Shown here piece after piece: positions 43,874 to 52,728 of a DNA stretch of 64,000 nt. Source of the DNA: Poriferisodalis sp965237655 (lineage in GTDB: Bacteria > Actinomycetota > Acidimicrobiia > Acidimicrobiales > Poriferisodalaceae). The stretch is from positions 1 through 64,000 of the forward strand of contig NZ_CBDEGB010000001.1 of the NCBI RefSeq assembly GCF_965237655.1. The letters are read 5' to 3'. The stretch's first letter is position 1, and every line of letters begins with the position of its first letter. Both the position numbers and the translations under genes were made by a program. The notes beneath the pieces were generated by a model. That model made no database searches and had not been told where the DNA came from. It saw nothing but the letters and a program-made list of their open reading frames with translations.

Positions 43874-44377
43874 ATGTTGGATTGCAACTATGTGTTGTCC
43901 GCTCGCTGGGCGGACAACTTCGACATCATCGCGAGCGGAGAGATCGTCGGCGCTGACGAGCAAGAACTCGTGACGGGGATGCTGGACCGGCACCACGAGG
44001 ACATCTGCGCTGTCGGCGGCGCCATCGACGAAGACATCTTCTGGGGCATCGAGCAGTGGAGCGAACCCGACGATCTCAAGCCGCGCTGGCAGAACAGCAA
44101 CTTGGGCGCCATTCTCACGGTCCCGATTCCGTGCCGCACCGCCTGCGCGGACCATCCCGACGCAGCCGCCCCGCCAGTGCAGCTCACAGCGACGTTCGTG
44201 CCGTGGGAACCCAACCTTTCATACAAACCTCCCAAGACAGTGATCGGAGCAGTGATCGGATCGTTCCTGGCAGCGACCAGGAAGCCGCGTAAGTGTCCAT
44301 GGCATCCATCGCTCGGGCATCGTGGTCCCGTCTCGACACGAACCTCCTCATCTGAATCGGTCACATCCCAGGCGTGA
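43874..44377 (+). CDS. Uncharacterised acidic protein
   Basis: A 167-residue protein from ATG 43874, preceded by GGAG 8 bases upstream; a longer form from 43802 would cover the hairpin. It reads YVLSARWADNFDIIASGEIV, HHEDICAVGGAIDEDIFWGI and ends with a basic, Ser-rich tail. No known domain. It is divergent from the PIN remnant. Confidence 0.5.
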   Translation: MLDCNYVLSARWADNFDIIASGEIVGADEQELVTGMLDRHHEDICAVGGAIDEDIFWGIEQWSEPDDLKPRWQNSNLGAILTVPIPCRTACADHPDAAAPPVQLTATFVPWEPNLSYKPPKTVIGAVIGSFLAATRKPRKCPWHPSLGHRGPVSTRTSSSESVTSQA

Positions 44378-44381
44378 CTCG

Positions 44382-44564
44382 GTGACAACGCAGAAGATGT
44401 CCGCGCGCCGGGTGTTCTGTGTTCTCGCAGACAAGAACACAGAACACCCTGCAGCGTCTGTATATGCCGTCGAAATCAGCGAGGCACTTGAGCGAGTGCC
44501 TGGTATGCGTGACCGTATCGCCGAGATGCGCGACGAATCCGTTGACGCCTCAGTGATTCACTGA
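44382..44564 (+). CDS. Small uncharacterised protein spanning a perfect inverted repeat
   Basis: A possible 60-residue protein from GTG 44382 (SARRVFCVLADKNTEHPAAS, VEISEALERVPGMRDRIAEM). It lies 4 bases after the previous stop. The 16-bp inverted repeat 44410-44449 falls inside it and encodes VFCVLADKNTEHP, so either the reading is fortuitous or the repeat is within a leader peptide. Confidence 0.35.
   Translation: MTTQKMSARRVFCVLADKNTEHPAASVYAVEISEALERVPGMRDRIAEMRDESVDASVIH
44410..44449. repeat. Perfect 16-bp inverted repeat with 8-base loop
   Basis: gggtgttctgtgttct / cgcagaca / agaacacagaacaccc. Each arm contains two agaac words (agaacacagaac). It could bind a dimeric regulator or form a stem-loop in RNA or DNA. 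Confidence 0.75.
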
Positions 44565-45136
44565 GCGAGACGCAACGCCGCCTGGCGGGCCGCGTCGACG
44601 GCTGCGGCATGGTCATGGTTCCCAGTGATCCATGCCGCTGGGGTCGATCCTCGGAGTTTGTCGTGCTGCGGCGTCGTGGCCCACGCGGCGATGATCACAG
44701 GATCGGCATCGCCCAAGTGTGCTTCGAATGCCGCTACTACATCAGCAACAACCGGTCGGACAATTCTCGCGGCTTTGTCGAACTGCCACGCAGGGAACCA
44801 TGTCGTTCGCTCGTCCTTCAGTCCGATGAGGGTGCTGCTGTGCTGACGCTTGGACAGTGCTTGTCTGCTGATGGAGAGCATCGCACACACCTGGCTGGTG
44901 TCATAGCGTTCCCCAATCGCAGCGGACCACGCAGCCTCCGCGACGACTGCCTCTGCGGCAGCATCACCAATCTTCGACGCAGCAGCGTCGTCGAGCCCGC
45001 TGAGGCTGCCAGTTGCTGTCCGCAGCCTTCGCAAGAAACTCTCAGCGATAGTGATCACCGTCATGCCGCTTGAGTCAGGTGGGCTGCCGAGAAACTGTCC
45101 CAGAGCTTCCCGAAGTGATCGCTCATCCGTTGCCAT
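44558..45136 (-). CDS. Xre/MbcA/ParS-type antitoxin-like protein
   Basis: A 192-residue protein. A predicted HTH at about residues 78-112 (GERYDTSQVCAMLSISRQAL) is followed by TWFPAWQFDKAARIVRPVVA and IIAAWATTPQHDKLRGSTPA. This F-P-x-x-Q-F ... A-W-x-x-T-P ... L-x-G-x-T-P-A order is typical of the toxin-binding domain of Xre/MbcA/ParS antitoxins, which usually pair with RES toxins. No toxin gene is adjacent. The RES gene at 17843 is 26 kb away and not an obvious partner. Confidence 0.65.
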   Translation of the reverse strand: MATDERSLREALGQFLGSPPDSSGMTVITIAESFLRRLRTATGSLSGLDDAAASKIGDAAAEAVVAEAAWSAAIGERYDTSQVCAMLSISRQALSKRQHSSTLIGLKDERTTWFPAWQFDKAARIVRPVVADVVAAFEAHLGDADPVIIAAWATTPQHDKLRGSTPAAWITGNHDHAAAVDAARQAALRLAQ

Positions 45137-45183
45137 GACCTCAACAGCCTAAGCACGGGCGCTCCAACCTCTCGAATCAGGAA

Positions 45184-45220
45184 CTGGCATTGCCTTCGCT
45201 GCCGGCTGTCGCGTTGCGAC
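45184..45220 (+). repeat. 37-base direct repeat, copy 1
   Basis: ctggcattgccttcgctgcc followed by ggctgtcgcgttgcgac. The end contains gtcgc-gtt-gcgac, a small hairpin. Identical to 45255-45291. Confidence 0.8.
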
Positions 45221-45254
45221 GCGAGCGGGGCGAGACCGGAGCCGCCGTCGATCT

Positions 45255-45291
45255 CTGGCATTGCCTTCGCTGCCGGCTGTCGCGTTGCGAC
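45255..45291 (+). repeat. 37-base direct repeat, copy 2
   Basis: Exact copy of 45184-45220, 71 bases downstream. Confidence 0.8.
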
Positions 45292-45499
45292 TGCCTGTGG
45301 TGCTCAGGCGGACACTTTGGTGTCCTCCTGTGCACCCGTCTTGCTCAACGAAGGTTCCCACCAGGTGGGTTTCGAGGGGAAGCACCGACGGTTCGCGGAT
45401 GGTTTCGTGCAGCGTTCGCTCGGCATCGTCGTGATGCCCGCATTCACGGACGCACAGATCGGCAAGAACGCTGCAATCCGTCGTCGATGATCTGCGAGC

Positions 45500-48400
45500 T
45501 CAGCTCGCTGAGATGACGTTCCCTGCGTTGTCGCATCTGCTGCCGACAAGCCCGAACGAGTTGCGGCATTGCAGCAACCCGTTCGTGGCGGCGTTGTTCG
45601 TGTAGTGGATCTCGACAGGCAGCAGTGTGCAGTAGTTGGTGATGTTGTTCTGCAGCAGCCGATGCATGGGCGTGGCTGAGCTTTCGCTGGTGTTCCACGG
45701 GATGAACCCTGAGGGGTATCCGGCTGCTTTCCATGAGGAGAATCTCGCGTCGCATATGACGTAGTTGACCTTGAACAGCGGTGATGCGCCGCTGTTGCTC
45801 GGGTCGCTGCCTGGGCGAGTGATCCAATGCACTGACATGTGGTACGGGACCCATGTTCTGGTGTGCTGCAGGATCGGACGTCTCTGGAATTCGTCGAGCA
45901 CATTGTCGGTGTGGTTGTACTGGTTGTAGCTCCAGCGCCATTCCTCGTCCCAATCCTGCGATCTGGGGATTTCTGGCACACCGTTGATCGGGTCGCAGTG
46001 CCATGTCCGGAATGTGCCTGAGTTGAGGCCGTGGAAGTGGTCATGGATGCGAGTCGCGTCGGGGCCGTAGAGTCGCCGCTGCCATTCGTGCTCGTCGCGC
46101 ACTCGGAAGCTGTCCATCGACGGAACATGTGCCGACTCGGAGATCGTCATCGGAATCGCTGATCCGCTCGGATGATCCGATGGATGCGCATGCTTCGGCT
46201 GACTGAGGTTGTCGGGTACCGGGTTTGGCACCGTCGGCGTTTCGGTGCGCCCGTGGCATTCCGCTGCCCCTGTGAGCAGGTTCCTGTATCCGGGGTCTGG
46301 TGCCTCGTAGAACCGGTAGTCGAGCGGATTGCGCTCAGTGCCGAGCGGCGTCGTGAGGTCGGTCTGGTCCCATGCGGACTGCTGGATTTCCTCGTTCGGG
46401 ATCATCTGCCCGGAGAACATGCCGTCCAGTTTCTCCAAGCGGTCCGAGCCGACGATATAGCCGGTGCTGTAGTGGCAGCCTGTGGAATTCGCACGGATCG
46501 CAACAGCGCGCGCGTCGCAGACGAGATACGGCCAGTTCGCCGGTGTCCGCTCGATCCAGTCCTTGGTCGGGTCGAAATAGCGGACGCTGGTGGTGTCGAG
46601 CACGACCGTGGCGCCGTCGACGTCGCCGTCGACGTCGCGTACCCATGAGTTCGCAGGGCCCGGCAGATGGTCATCGACGGGGAACGTGACCGATTCCCAT
46701 GTGTGCCAAAACACGGTCAGGCTCGCTGGGTCCATCCAGCGCAGCGCCGAGTAGTGCTTGAACTCGACCGGCACTGGCTGCACGGTCTGGATCGCGCCGG
46801 TGTAGATCTCACGGAGGTCGTCACCGGGGTCGTCCTTCACGCCTGCGTCGCCTACCGATGCTGTGTTGGCGATGATCGTGTCCCATGCGATTCCCACATA
46901 GGAACCGCCGATGCTCGAGCCGTTGTGGTTCACCGTCGGGCACGGATACGGGCCGGTCGCCGAAGTGGTCGAATCGCTGTATGAACCAGGCCGCGACGTG
47001 GGGGCGTTCTGCGTCGCTGGGACATCAACGCGCGATGCGTTCAGGGTGTCTCGGTGCGTGTATCGGTTGTCGTGGCCGTGGCTTCCTCCGCTGAACCCCG
47101 ATGGGTGTGATTCGCCGTGCTGCGCGCCGGCACTATGAGAGTGAGTCGTGCTGCTGCCGTGCTGGTGACTCGGCCCGAGATAGGTGAATGGGGATGCCGA
47201 GGTAGTCCCGCCGCCGCTGTAGTAAGTGAGGGTGAATGGCCCTGTGTCCCTGGTCACCGTGCCGTGCACTGGAGTTGTCGCGGCATGACCGTTGTAGTCG
47301 TGATCGCCGACCGTGACGTTGCTTCGCCGGCGGCATGTCCATCGTGTCTCGGTCCACAGCTGATGGGTGGTCTGCACCTCGTGCGGGTTGATGCCGGGGC
47401 CGTCGTCGTTGTGCCTCTGCACGCTCGGGGTCCAGTTCGCTGCTTCGAATCCGCCTTGTTCGGGGAACAGATGCACCACGCCGGTGCCGAGAGTCACCGG
47501 TCCGGTGTCGAGCACAGTGATCTGCACACGTGCGTTGCAGAAATCGTTGGAGCCGGTGCCGTATCGGAGCTGGTACACCAGCTCGTCGGTTCCATGCGCC
47601 CACGCAGCAGATGTGTAGGTCAGCCCTGAACCGCCGATGGACACGCTCGCAGATGGCGGCACGCTGCCTTCTTGCGGGGAGATGATGATCCGAGCCGTTG
47701 AGCCGCCGAGTCGGTCGTTGGCGAAGATGTCCAGCAGGTATGACTGCCCTGCGACGACGCTCCAAGCATCATGCCCTGCGAACGCGCCCACGCAAGCGCC
47801 TCTAGGCGGCGGCGATCCGCGGCCAGCAGTCCGAACCCCTAACCAAGTGCTCCAGCTGTACGGGACAGGGCATGAGCCGCGACGAGGATGCGTTCCGATC
47901 GGCGTTCCCTCGGAGTGGACCCCTGTCGGCTGCTGTTCCTCGCATGCGCTCAGAGGCGGCGGCACGCAGTCGTCGTCAATGATCGTCACCACCGCAGTGT
48001 CCACAGACACGCTCGCAGCAGCAGACGGCAGCGGGTTACGGATCTTGATCTCAAACGATTCCGTGGCTTCGCACACCGTGTCCTCCACGATGTCCACGTC
48101 CGCTGTGATGGTCGTTGCTCCGGGCGGGAAGCTCAGCCGCACGCCTGCCGGGGGCACCAGGTCGATGTAGTCGTTGCCCGCACCAGCTGTCGCTGAATGA
48201 GCTCGCAACTGCCACACCACCGACGCGACATCCCCTGCGATGCCGTCATGAGAGATCACCACCTGAGCGACCGTGCCGTCACCAGGGTTGCCCTCAGTGA
48301 CCGTCAATAACGTGGGCAAGATCGACACTTGACGAGGAGCAGGAGTGTCCCTGATCGTCACCGTCGCTTCGTCACGATCGATCTCCGGCATCGCTCCCGT

Positions 48401-49846
48401 TTCGCCGGGGCACAGTTGCACTGCTTGGATCTCCACAGCGAACTGTTCGTCGCCTTCGGTGATGCCGTCCATGTGCGTCGCGATAGGCGGCAGCTGCAAC
48501 GTCACCGATCCGACGCCGTCGGCCATCGCACCAGCGGGGAACTGGAACGTATCCCCCGAAACTCTTGCGTAGTCAACCGGAGACGCCGCGGAGCGCGCCA
48601 GGGTGCGCCATGTGATCTCGACACACAGCGACGGACCAGTCGGCCAGCCTCGGCTCAATGTCACATCAAGCACCGCGTCCTGGCCTTCGTCTACTGCCGC
48701 ATCCGCGCCGACATCCACCGTCAACACGGGGCACTGCCCCGAAGCCGGGTCTCCAGCAGGGATGTCAACGGATGCTGTCCGTGTGCCCGCGCTGCCTGAT
48801 TCGAGCACTGGTGCGAGCGTGATAGTCCACGCATTCGACGTTGACAGCACACGCTCGTAGGTGCGCGCCGTCGCAGCCAGCCCGTCTGTGGTTGTCGATG
48901 ATGAACCCTGCACCTCCCACGCGACCTGCCAGCCGTCGAGCGCGTAGCCGGTCTGCGGATCCGAGACCGTCACAGCTGACCATGAAAGGCGTACCGTCGG
49001 ACCCGAACGGCACGCCAGCAGATTCGCTGGCCGAGGCTCAGTTGTCGGCGGGACATAGCTGGGAGGCGGAGTCGGGCAAGTGCCGGCCGGCCGGTAAATG
49101 TTGTCGTGGCACAACTCTGTGTCGACAGTGCTTTCCTGAATGCCGCCGCCGCACGTCTGCGTCTCCTCATCCCACATGCCATTCGTGCCCGCAATGAAGT
49201 TCCCGAGGTCACCCGGCACCGGGCATTGGCTCGCACCGCAGCCCGATGTGTCAGGGCCAACAAGAATCCACGAGTCGCCATCGAAGCAGGGCCGCAGATT
49301 GTTGCCGTCGGAATCTGTCGCTCCGGTGCAGCCACCAGTCCCGCCGTTCAGGGTTTTGTCCCAGCTGCCTGCGCCCTGGACAGCGCATCGGGCGTCCCAC
49401 ACGTCCTGCCAGAACTGGGCCTGGTCATCGGGACTCGTATCGGGGCCCACGCTGCCCGGCGGGCAGCCCTCCGAAGCAAGAACGAGGAACGTCGCGGTGT
49501 GAGTCGCGCCTTCGCGCTGGCGGCACTGCACCCGATCGTTGCCTTCGTCGTCCCTGAGATCATCTTCGTCCAACGGGCGGCAGATCCTGTTCCCGACCGA
49601 GTCGGTCTCCTCGACATGACCGCCGCCGCAACGACCCGAAGCAGTGTCCTCCGGCGAATAAGTGTCGTCGTCGTCGACCTCCTCCTCGTCGTCGTCGTCG
49701 ATTTCGTCGTCGTCGATCTGCGCCGCCGCAGGTTCGCTGGTGGGCAAGACAACCACCGTTGCCGCAGCGAAGGCGAAGAGCAGCATCACAACGGCGTGCC
49801 GCCAAAAGCCCTTGATGTCGACCGCGGGCTCAGTGGTTTCGTGCAT
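45500..49846 (-). CDS. Very large secreted protein with Calx-beta-like domains and a His-rich segment
   Basis: A 1448-residue protein. After a cytoplasmic tip it has a signal peptide (AVVMLLFAFAAATVVVLPTS), then an acidic stretch of about 20 Asp/Glu (DDDEIDDDDEEEVDDDD). Cys-rich segments follow, then two Calx-beta-like units (VDEGQDAVLDVTLSRGW ... EGDEQFAVEI; TVTEGNPGDGTVAQVVIS ... EATESFEIKIRN), then a segment of about 50 residues rich in His (PSHQHGSSTTHSHSAGAQHG). The C-terminal 500 residues are rich in Trp, Tyr and Cys with no recognised fold (VFWHTWESVTFPVDD, RTWHCDPINGVPE). Calx-beta units bind calcium, and the acidic and His runs suggest metal binding. It is probably a surface or matrix protein. 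Confidence 0.75.
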   Translation of the reverse strand: MHETTEPAVDIKGFWRHAVVMLLFAFAAATVVVLPTSEPAAAQIDDDEIDDDDEEEVDDDDTYSPEDTASGRCGGGHVEETDSVGNRICRPLDEDDLRDDEGNDRVQCRQREGATHTATFLVLASEGCPPGSVGPDTSPDDQAQFWQDVWDARCAVQGAGSWDKTLNGGTGGCTGATDSDGNNLRPCFDGDSWILVGPDTSGCGASQCPVPGDLGNFIAGTNGMWDEETQTCGGGIQESTVDTELCHDNIYRPAGTCPTPPPSYVPPTTEPRPANLLACRSGPTVRLSWSAVTVSDPQTGYALDGWQVAWEVQGSSSTTTDGLAATARTYERVLSTSNAWTITLAPVLESGSAGTRTASVDIPAGDPASGQCPVLTVDVGADAAVDEGQDAVLDVTLSRGWPTGPSLCVEITWRTLARSAASPVDYARVSGDTFQFPAGAMADGVGSVTLQLPPIATHMDGITEGDEQFAVEIQAVQLCPGETGAMPEIDRDEATVTIRDTPAPRQVSILPTLLTVTEGNPGDGTVAQVVISHDGIAGDVASVVWQLRAHSATAGAGNDYIDLVPPAGVRLSFPPGATTITADVDIVEDTVCEATESFEIKIRNPLPSAAASVSVDTAVVTIIDDDCVPPPLSACEEQQPTGVHSEGTPIGTHPRRGSCPVPYSWSTWLGVRTAGRGSPPPRGACVGAFAGHDAWSVVAGQSYLLDIFANDRLGGSTARIIISPQEGSVPPSASVSIGGSGLTYTSAAWAHGTDELVYQLRYGTGSNDFCNARVQITVLDTGPVTLGTGVVHLFPEQGGFEAANWTPSVQRHNDDGPGINPHEVQTTHQLWTETRWTCRRRSNVTVGDHDYNGHAATTPVHGTVTRDTGPFTLTYYSGGGTTSASPFTYLGPSHQHGSSTTHSHSAGAQHGESHPSGFSGGSHGHDNRYTHRDTLNASRVDVPATQNAPTSRPGSYSDSTTSATGPYPCPTVNHNGSSIGGSYVGIAWDTIIANTASVGDAGVKDDPGDDLREIYTGAIQTVQPVPVEFKHYSALRWMDPASLTVFWHTWESVTFPVDDHLPGPANSWVRDVDGDVDGATVVLDTTSVRYFDPTKDWIERTPANWPYLVCDARAVAIRANSTGCHYSTGYIVGSDRLEKLDGMFSGQMIPNEEIQQSAWDQTDLTTPLGTERNPLDYRFYEAPDPGYRNLLTGAAECHGRTETPTVPNPVPDNLSQPKHAHPSDHPSGSAIPMTISESAHVPSMDSFRVRDEHEWQRRLYGPDATRIHDHFHGLNSGTFRTWHCDPINGVPEIPRSQDWDEEWRWSYNQYNHTDNVLDEFQRRPILQHTRTWVPYHMSVHWITRPGSDPSNSGASPLFKVNYVICDARFSSWKAAGYPSGFIPWNTSESSATPMHRLLQNNITNYCTLLPVEIHYTNNAATNGLLQCRNSFGLVGSRCDNAGNVISAS

Positions 49847-49954
49847 TTCAATCTCTCCAAGAAAGGCCGATCACACGAATATGGGCATCGGCCCACGGCG
49901 CAACCCCCAACAAGTGCTGCTGAACGGCCAGATGGGGGCTGTTAGCTCGAGGGC

Positions 49955-50257
49955 ATGGAGACGACGGCGTGGGAGCTTCTCGCAGCGATGGGCACGCTTG
50001 CTGTTTTCATCTTCGGGGTCATCGTGGTCGTGTCCAAGATCGTGACAGCGCCAGTCCTGCGACAGCTCGACTCGCTGTCCACGCAGATGTCCGACATGGA
50101 CACTCGGCTCACAGGGCAAATCTCAGAAGTGCGGACGGGAATCGTTGACGTGTGCAAGGAAGTGGCTGCAGTGCGCGGGGAGTTAGGTGAGGTGCGCGAA
50201 CGAGTGGCCCGTATCGAGGAAAGAGTCGGCATCACCGCTGAGCCGGTCGGGGCCTAA
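49955..50257 (+). CDS. Small membrane protein with coiled-coil tail
   Basis: A 100-residue protein: one membrane helix near the N-terminus (LLAAMGTLAVFIFGVIVVVS), then a long amphipathic helix with heptads (LDSLSTQMSDMDTRLTGQIS, VRGELGEVRERVARIEERV). It probably oligomerises at the membrane. It is divergent from the giant secreted protein and heads a series of small plus-strand membrane genes. Confidence 0.65.
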   Translation: METTAWELLAAMGTLAVFIFGVIVVVSKIVTAPVLRQLDSLSTQMSDMDTRLTGQISEVRTGIVDVCKEVAAVRGELGEVRERVARIEERVGITAEPVGA

Positions 50258-50314
50258 CAGCGCGCGACCCTCCACAACCGGCCCGGCTGCTGAAGGTTCT
50301 GGTGGGCGCTCAAT

Positions 50315-50420
50315 TGCATCCGCGGGTACTCCTCCGCAGACCAGGTTCCACAGCGCAATCCCCAGCGGAGATGCCTTGTCGTCGTTGCGCAGATGCGGTG
50401 AAGATGAACAAAGGGCATGC
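50315..50420 (-). pseudogene. Duplicated C-terminal tail of a CWB2-type protein
   Basis: The minus strand encodes SPHLRN-D-DKASPLGIALWNL, almost identical to the C-terminus of the CWB2 protein encoded at 52729-54618 (SPHLRNDKHASPLGIALWNL). The surrounding DNA (ggttccacagcgc, atccccagcgg, cagatgcgg) matches as well. Only this tail is present, so it is the relic of a duplication or recombination. Confidence 0.7.
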
Positions 50421-50452
50421 ATCGGCCAAGCGCGGATTGTTACCGTGCGGGC

Positions 50453-50560
50453 ATGGAGCCTGGCTGGGGCATCGCGCTCATGATGGGAGCGACCGTCATC
50501 ACCCTCGTCCTGCTAACTGTCCCTCTCACCACGCTGCGCTATGTCCACCGGTCAAACTGA
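50453..50560 (+). CDS. Possible 35-residue membrane peptide
   Basis: ATG 50453 encodes MEPGWGIALMMGATVITLVL, LTVPLTTLRYVHRSN, a single hydrophobic helix with a basic tail. It overlaps the start of the next gene by 20 bases. No clear ribosome site, so it is tentative. Confidence 0.35.
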   Translation: MEPGWGIALMMGATVITLVLLTVPLTTLRYVHRSN

Positions 50561-51086
50561 CAGCGACACTGCTCGCGCGTGGAGCCAAGTCCTCACCGAA
50601 GCCCGGGAAATTCGGAACAAGCAAGATGCCCGCCTTGCGAGTGCGCAGCGGCAATCACAACTAATCGTCGCAGGGTTCCTCGCCATGACGGCGATCTCCG
50701 TGACCGCCGTTTCTGTCGCTCTCGCATACCGGCCGGAAGCCGCCGACACAGATTCCACCGTGGGCCTGCCGTCGGGCTGGCTGATGATCGTTGCTGTCGT
50801 GTGCGTGGGGGCCGTCGCACTCGTCAACGGCCTTTTCTGGATCAAGAGCCACACCGCGGCGAGGCACTGGAGAGAAGTCGCTGACTTCGACGTGCTGACG
50901 AGTTTCCCCGGCACCGTCAACGCACTGCCCCGCCTGCAGCGTCACCTCGTGAGCACATTCCTGAGGCATTTCAACCACAACGAGCGCATAGTGCGTCGGG
51001 TGCAGCGCATGGTCGGTGCCCAAGCAGTCTTCACGCTTGCGGTCATCTACCTGGTTGCTGTCGTTTGGGCTTCGGTGTTACGGTGA
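50541..51086 (+). CDS. Membrane protein, three predicted helices
   Basis: A 181-residue protein. It has an N-terminal charged helix (ARAWSQVLTEAREIRNKQDA), a first membrane segment (LIVAGFLAMTAISVTAVSVA), a second (WLMIVAVVCVGAVALVNGLF), a helical cytosolic middle part and a third at the C-terminus (AVFTLAVIYLVAVVWASV). No known family. The stop overlaps the GTG of the next small gene. Confidence 0.65.
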   Translation: MSTGQTDSDTARAWSQVLTEAREIRNKQDARLASAQRQSQLIVAGFLAMTAISVTAVSVALAYRPEAADTDSTVGLPSGWLMIVAVVCVGAVALVNGLFWIKSHTAARHWREVADFDVLTSFPGTVNALPRLQRHLVSTFLRHFNHNERIVRRVQRMVGAQAVFTLAVIYLVAVVWASVLR

Positions 51087-51259
51087 AAATTGTGGACTTG
51101 AGAACGCCGCCCGCGGAGCGCGAAATGCGTTTCCCGAGCGCTGATGTCAGCCGCGGGCTGATATTCGACTTCGGAGTGCCGTCTCTGTGGAGACGGGTGC
51201 TGGGGTATCTCAAGCGCATTCGGAACCACAAGAACGTTCGGAATCTCGTCTCCGGTTGA
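51083..51259 (+). CDS. Small basic protein, coupled to the membrane gene
   Basis: GTG 51083 overlaps the preceding TGA (GTGA), which favours real, coupled translation. The 58 residues (KIVDLRTPPAEREMRFPSAD, WRRVLGYLKRIRNHKNVRNL) are basic at the C-terminus. No known domain. Confidence 0.5.
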   Translation: MKIVDLRTPPAEREMRFPSADVSRGLIFDFGVPSLWRRVLGYLKRIRNHKNVRNLVSG

Positions 51260-51417
51260 CGGCGATCCCGTGCCGATTGGTGCGGCTATGTGACGGCGTG
51301 CTGAGCGAGACCCGCGAGGTTGATGTCATCACGTCGGCAGATAGGGTGTTTCGTCGAAGGCCCCGGAATCGTCACTGCTTCGGCAAACGGCCGGGGTTGC
51401 GCCGTTCAGATGCCTGC

Positions 51418-52554
51418 CTAGGCCCATGTGTTGATGAGATCTGTTGCGGCGAACCAGTTGCGGTTGCGTCCAGCGCCGGGAGCGCGCGCTTGGACTGCGG
51501 TCATGATTTCCCGATCGGCGAGTGTCAGCAGAGCGGCACGGGCGGCTGGCTGGCTCACGTCAAGCAGGGTTTTCACGTCCTGGGCACTCATGACAGGGTT
51601 GCCGGGCAGCAGTGGGATCAGAGCCCGAGCGGCGCTGCCGGCGCGGACTCCTTCGAGCTTGCGGTCCCATTCGTCAGATATCTCTACGGTGCGTCTCGCG
51701 AGGTGGTTGGTGGTGTCAGCCGCGTCGCGAGCCACCCGAGAGAACCACTCGACCCACGGCCCGACCTTTCCCAATTCGTACAGCTTCAGACCTGAGAGAT
51801 ACCCGCCTGGGTCGCGTGCGATAGCGACGCTGATCGGCACTGTTGAGCGGACCGCCAGATTCGCTCGCCGCAGTGCTCTGCTGATCAGGATGCGCCCGAG
51901 ACGGCCGTTGCCGTCGCCGTAGGGATGGATCAGCTCGAATTGGGCATGCAGGACAGCCGCATGAGTGATCGGGTCCAGCCCCGCGTCAGTGCTGTCGGCG
52001 AAACGGACAAGATCATCCATCAACTCGGGGATCAGATCTGGTGGCGGCGGCACATAAGCCGCGTCGAGCGGCGAGTTGCCGCCGACCCATCCCACGCTTG
52101 GCCGGAATGCCCCCATGAGATCAGCGGTGAGGTCGCTGTTGCGCATGAGCCGCTCATGCCAGCAATGCAGTGTCTCTGTGTCGAGCGAGCCGTGAGCGGC
52201 GTCGAGCGCCATCCGGATCACCGCCAGATTGTCTGCCACCCACCCGGCCACACCGCCTGCCCCGGTCCGCTCGGCGATCAGCACTGACACGAGCGGCTCG
52301 CGCAGGCCCTCGATGCCAGACGATGCGATCCCTTCGTGCCGCAGCAGCAGCCGCGCAAGCGCCTCCCATGTCTCCGGGATGCGCGCGTCAGAATCTCGCA
52401 GTGCCGCAGATGCCTGTTCGGTGGCGCGCACTTCCGATTGGGTGAGCGAGAAGTCGCGGTCACAAGTCTTGGCCGGAACCCATGCTGTGACGGCCCTGTC
52501 GCGCCATTTCGTCGGCACGCTTATGCCCGCGGAATCATTCCCGAACACGCTCAT
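51418..52554 (-). CDS. Fic-domain protein (AMPylase) with inhibitory helix and winged-helix tail
   Basis: A 378-residue class II Fic protein. The inhibitory helix motif S-x3-E-G (residues 78-83, SSGIEG) lies at the N-terminus. The catalytic motif is HPYGDGNGRLGR (His210). The C-terminus (NPVMSAQDVKTLLDVSQPAA, ALLTLADREIMTAV) is a winged-helix-like domain. Fic enzymes transfer AMP from ATP to Ser, Thr or Tyr on target proteins, and the inhibitory helix keeps them off until released. The gene stands alone between the membrane cluster and the CWB2 gene; its function could be stress response or toxin-like. Confidence 0.92.
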   Translation of the reverse strand: MSVFGNDSAGISVPTKWRDRAVTAWVPAKTCDRDFSLTQSEVRATEQASAALRDSDARIPETWEALARLLLRHEGIASSGIEGLREPLVSVLIAERTGAGGVAGWVADNLAVIRMALDAAHGSLDTETLHCWHERLMRNSDLTADLMGAFRPSVGWVGGNSPLDAAYVPPPPDLIPELMDDLVRFADSTDAGLDPITHAAVLHAQFELIHPYGDGNGRLGRILISRALRRANLAVRSTVPISVAIARDPGGYLSGLKLYELGKVGPWVEWFSRVARDAADTTNHLARRTVEISDEWDRKLEGVRAGSAARALIPLLPGNPVMSAQDVKTLLDVSQPAARAALLTLADREIMTAVQARAPGAGRNRNWFAATDLINTWA

Positions 52555-52728
52555 TCAATAAGGATAGCTACCCAAACTTATAAGACAGTGCATGATCAAT
52601 AGGTTTGGCGGCGGGACACACTTGGGGGCTCTTCGGCTGAGCAGCCAGTGGCAACAGCGATTTGCCGACCATCGGGCAAACAGACTCTGCAATTCCCGGC
52701 TGTGTTACGAGCAGTCGCTAAGCGCCGC

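Larger units (their letters stand above)
45137..45499. other. Intergenic region with a 37-base direct repeat pair
   Basis: Carries two identical 37-base repeats (45184-45220, 45255-45291) separated by 34 bases. The remainder reads as a possible gene relic on the plus strand (45292-45490: NEGSHQVGFEGKHRRFADGF without a start) with no known domain. Confidence 0.5.

Noticed and set aside
45184..45291. CRISPR array
   Set aside because: Only two repeats, no cas genes, and flanks without a further degenerate repeat; reported only as direct repeats.
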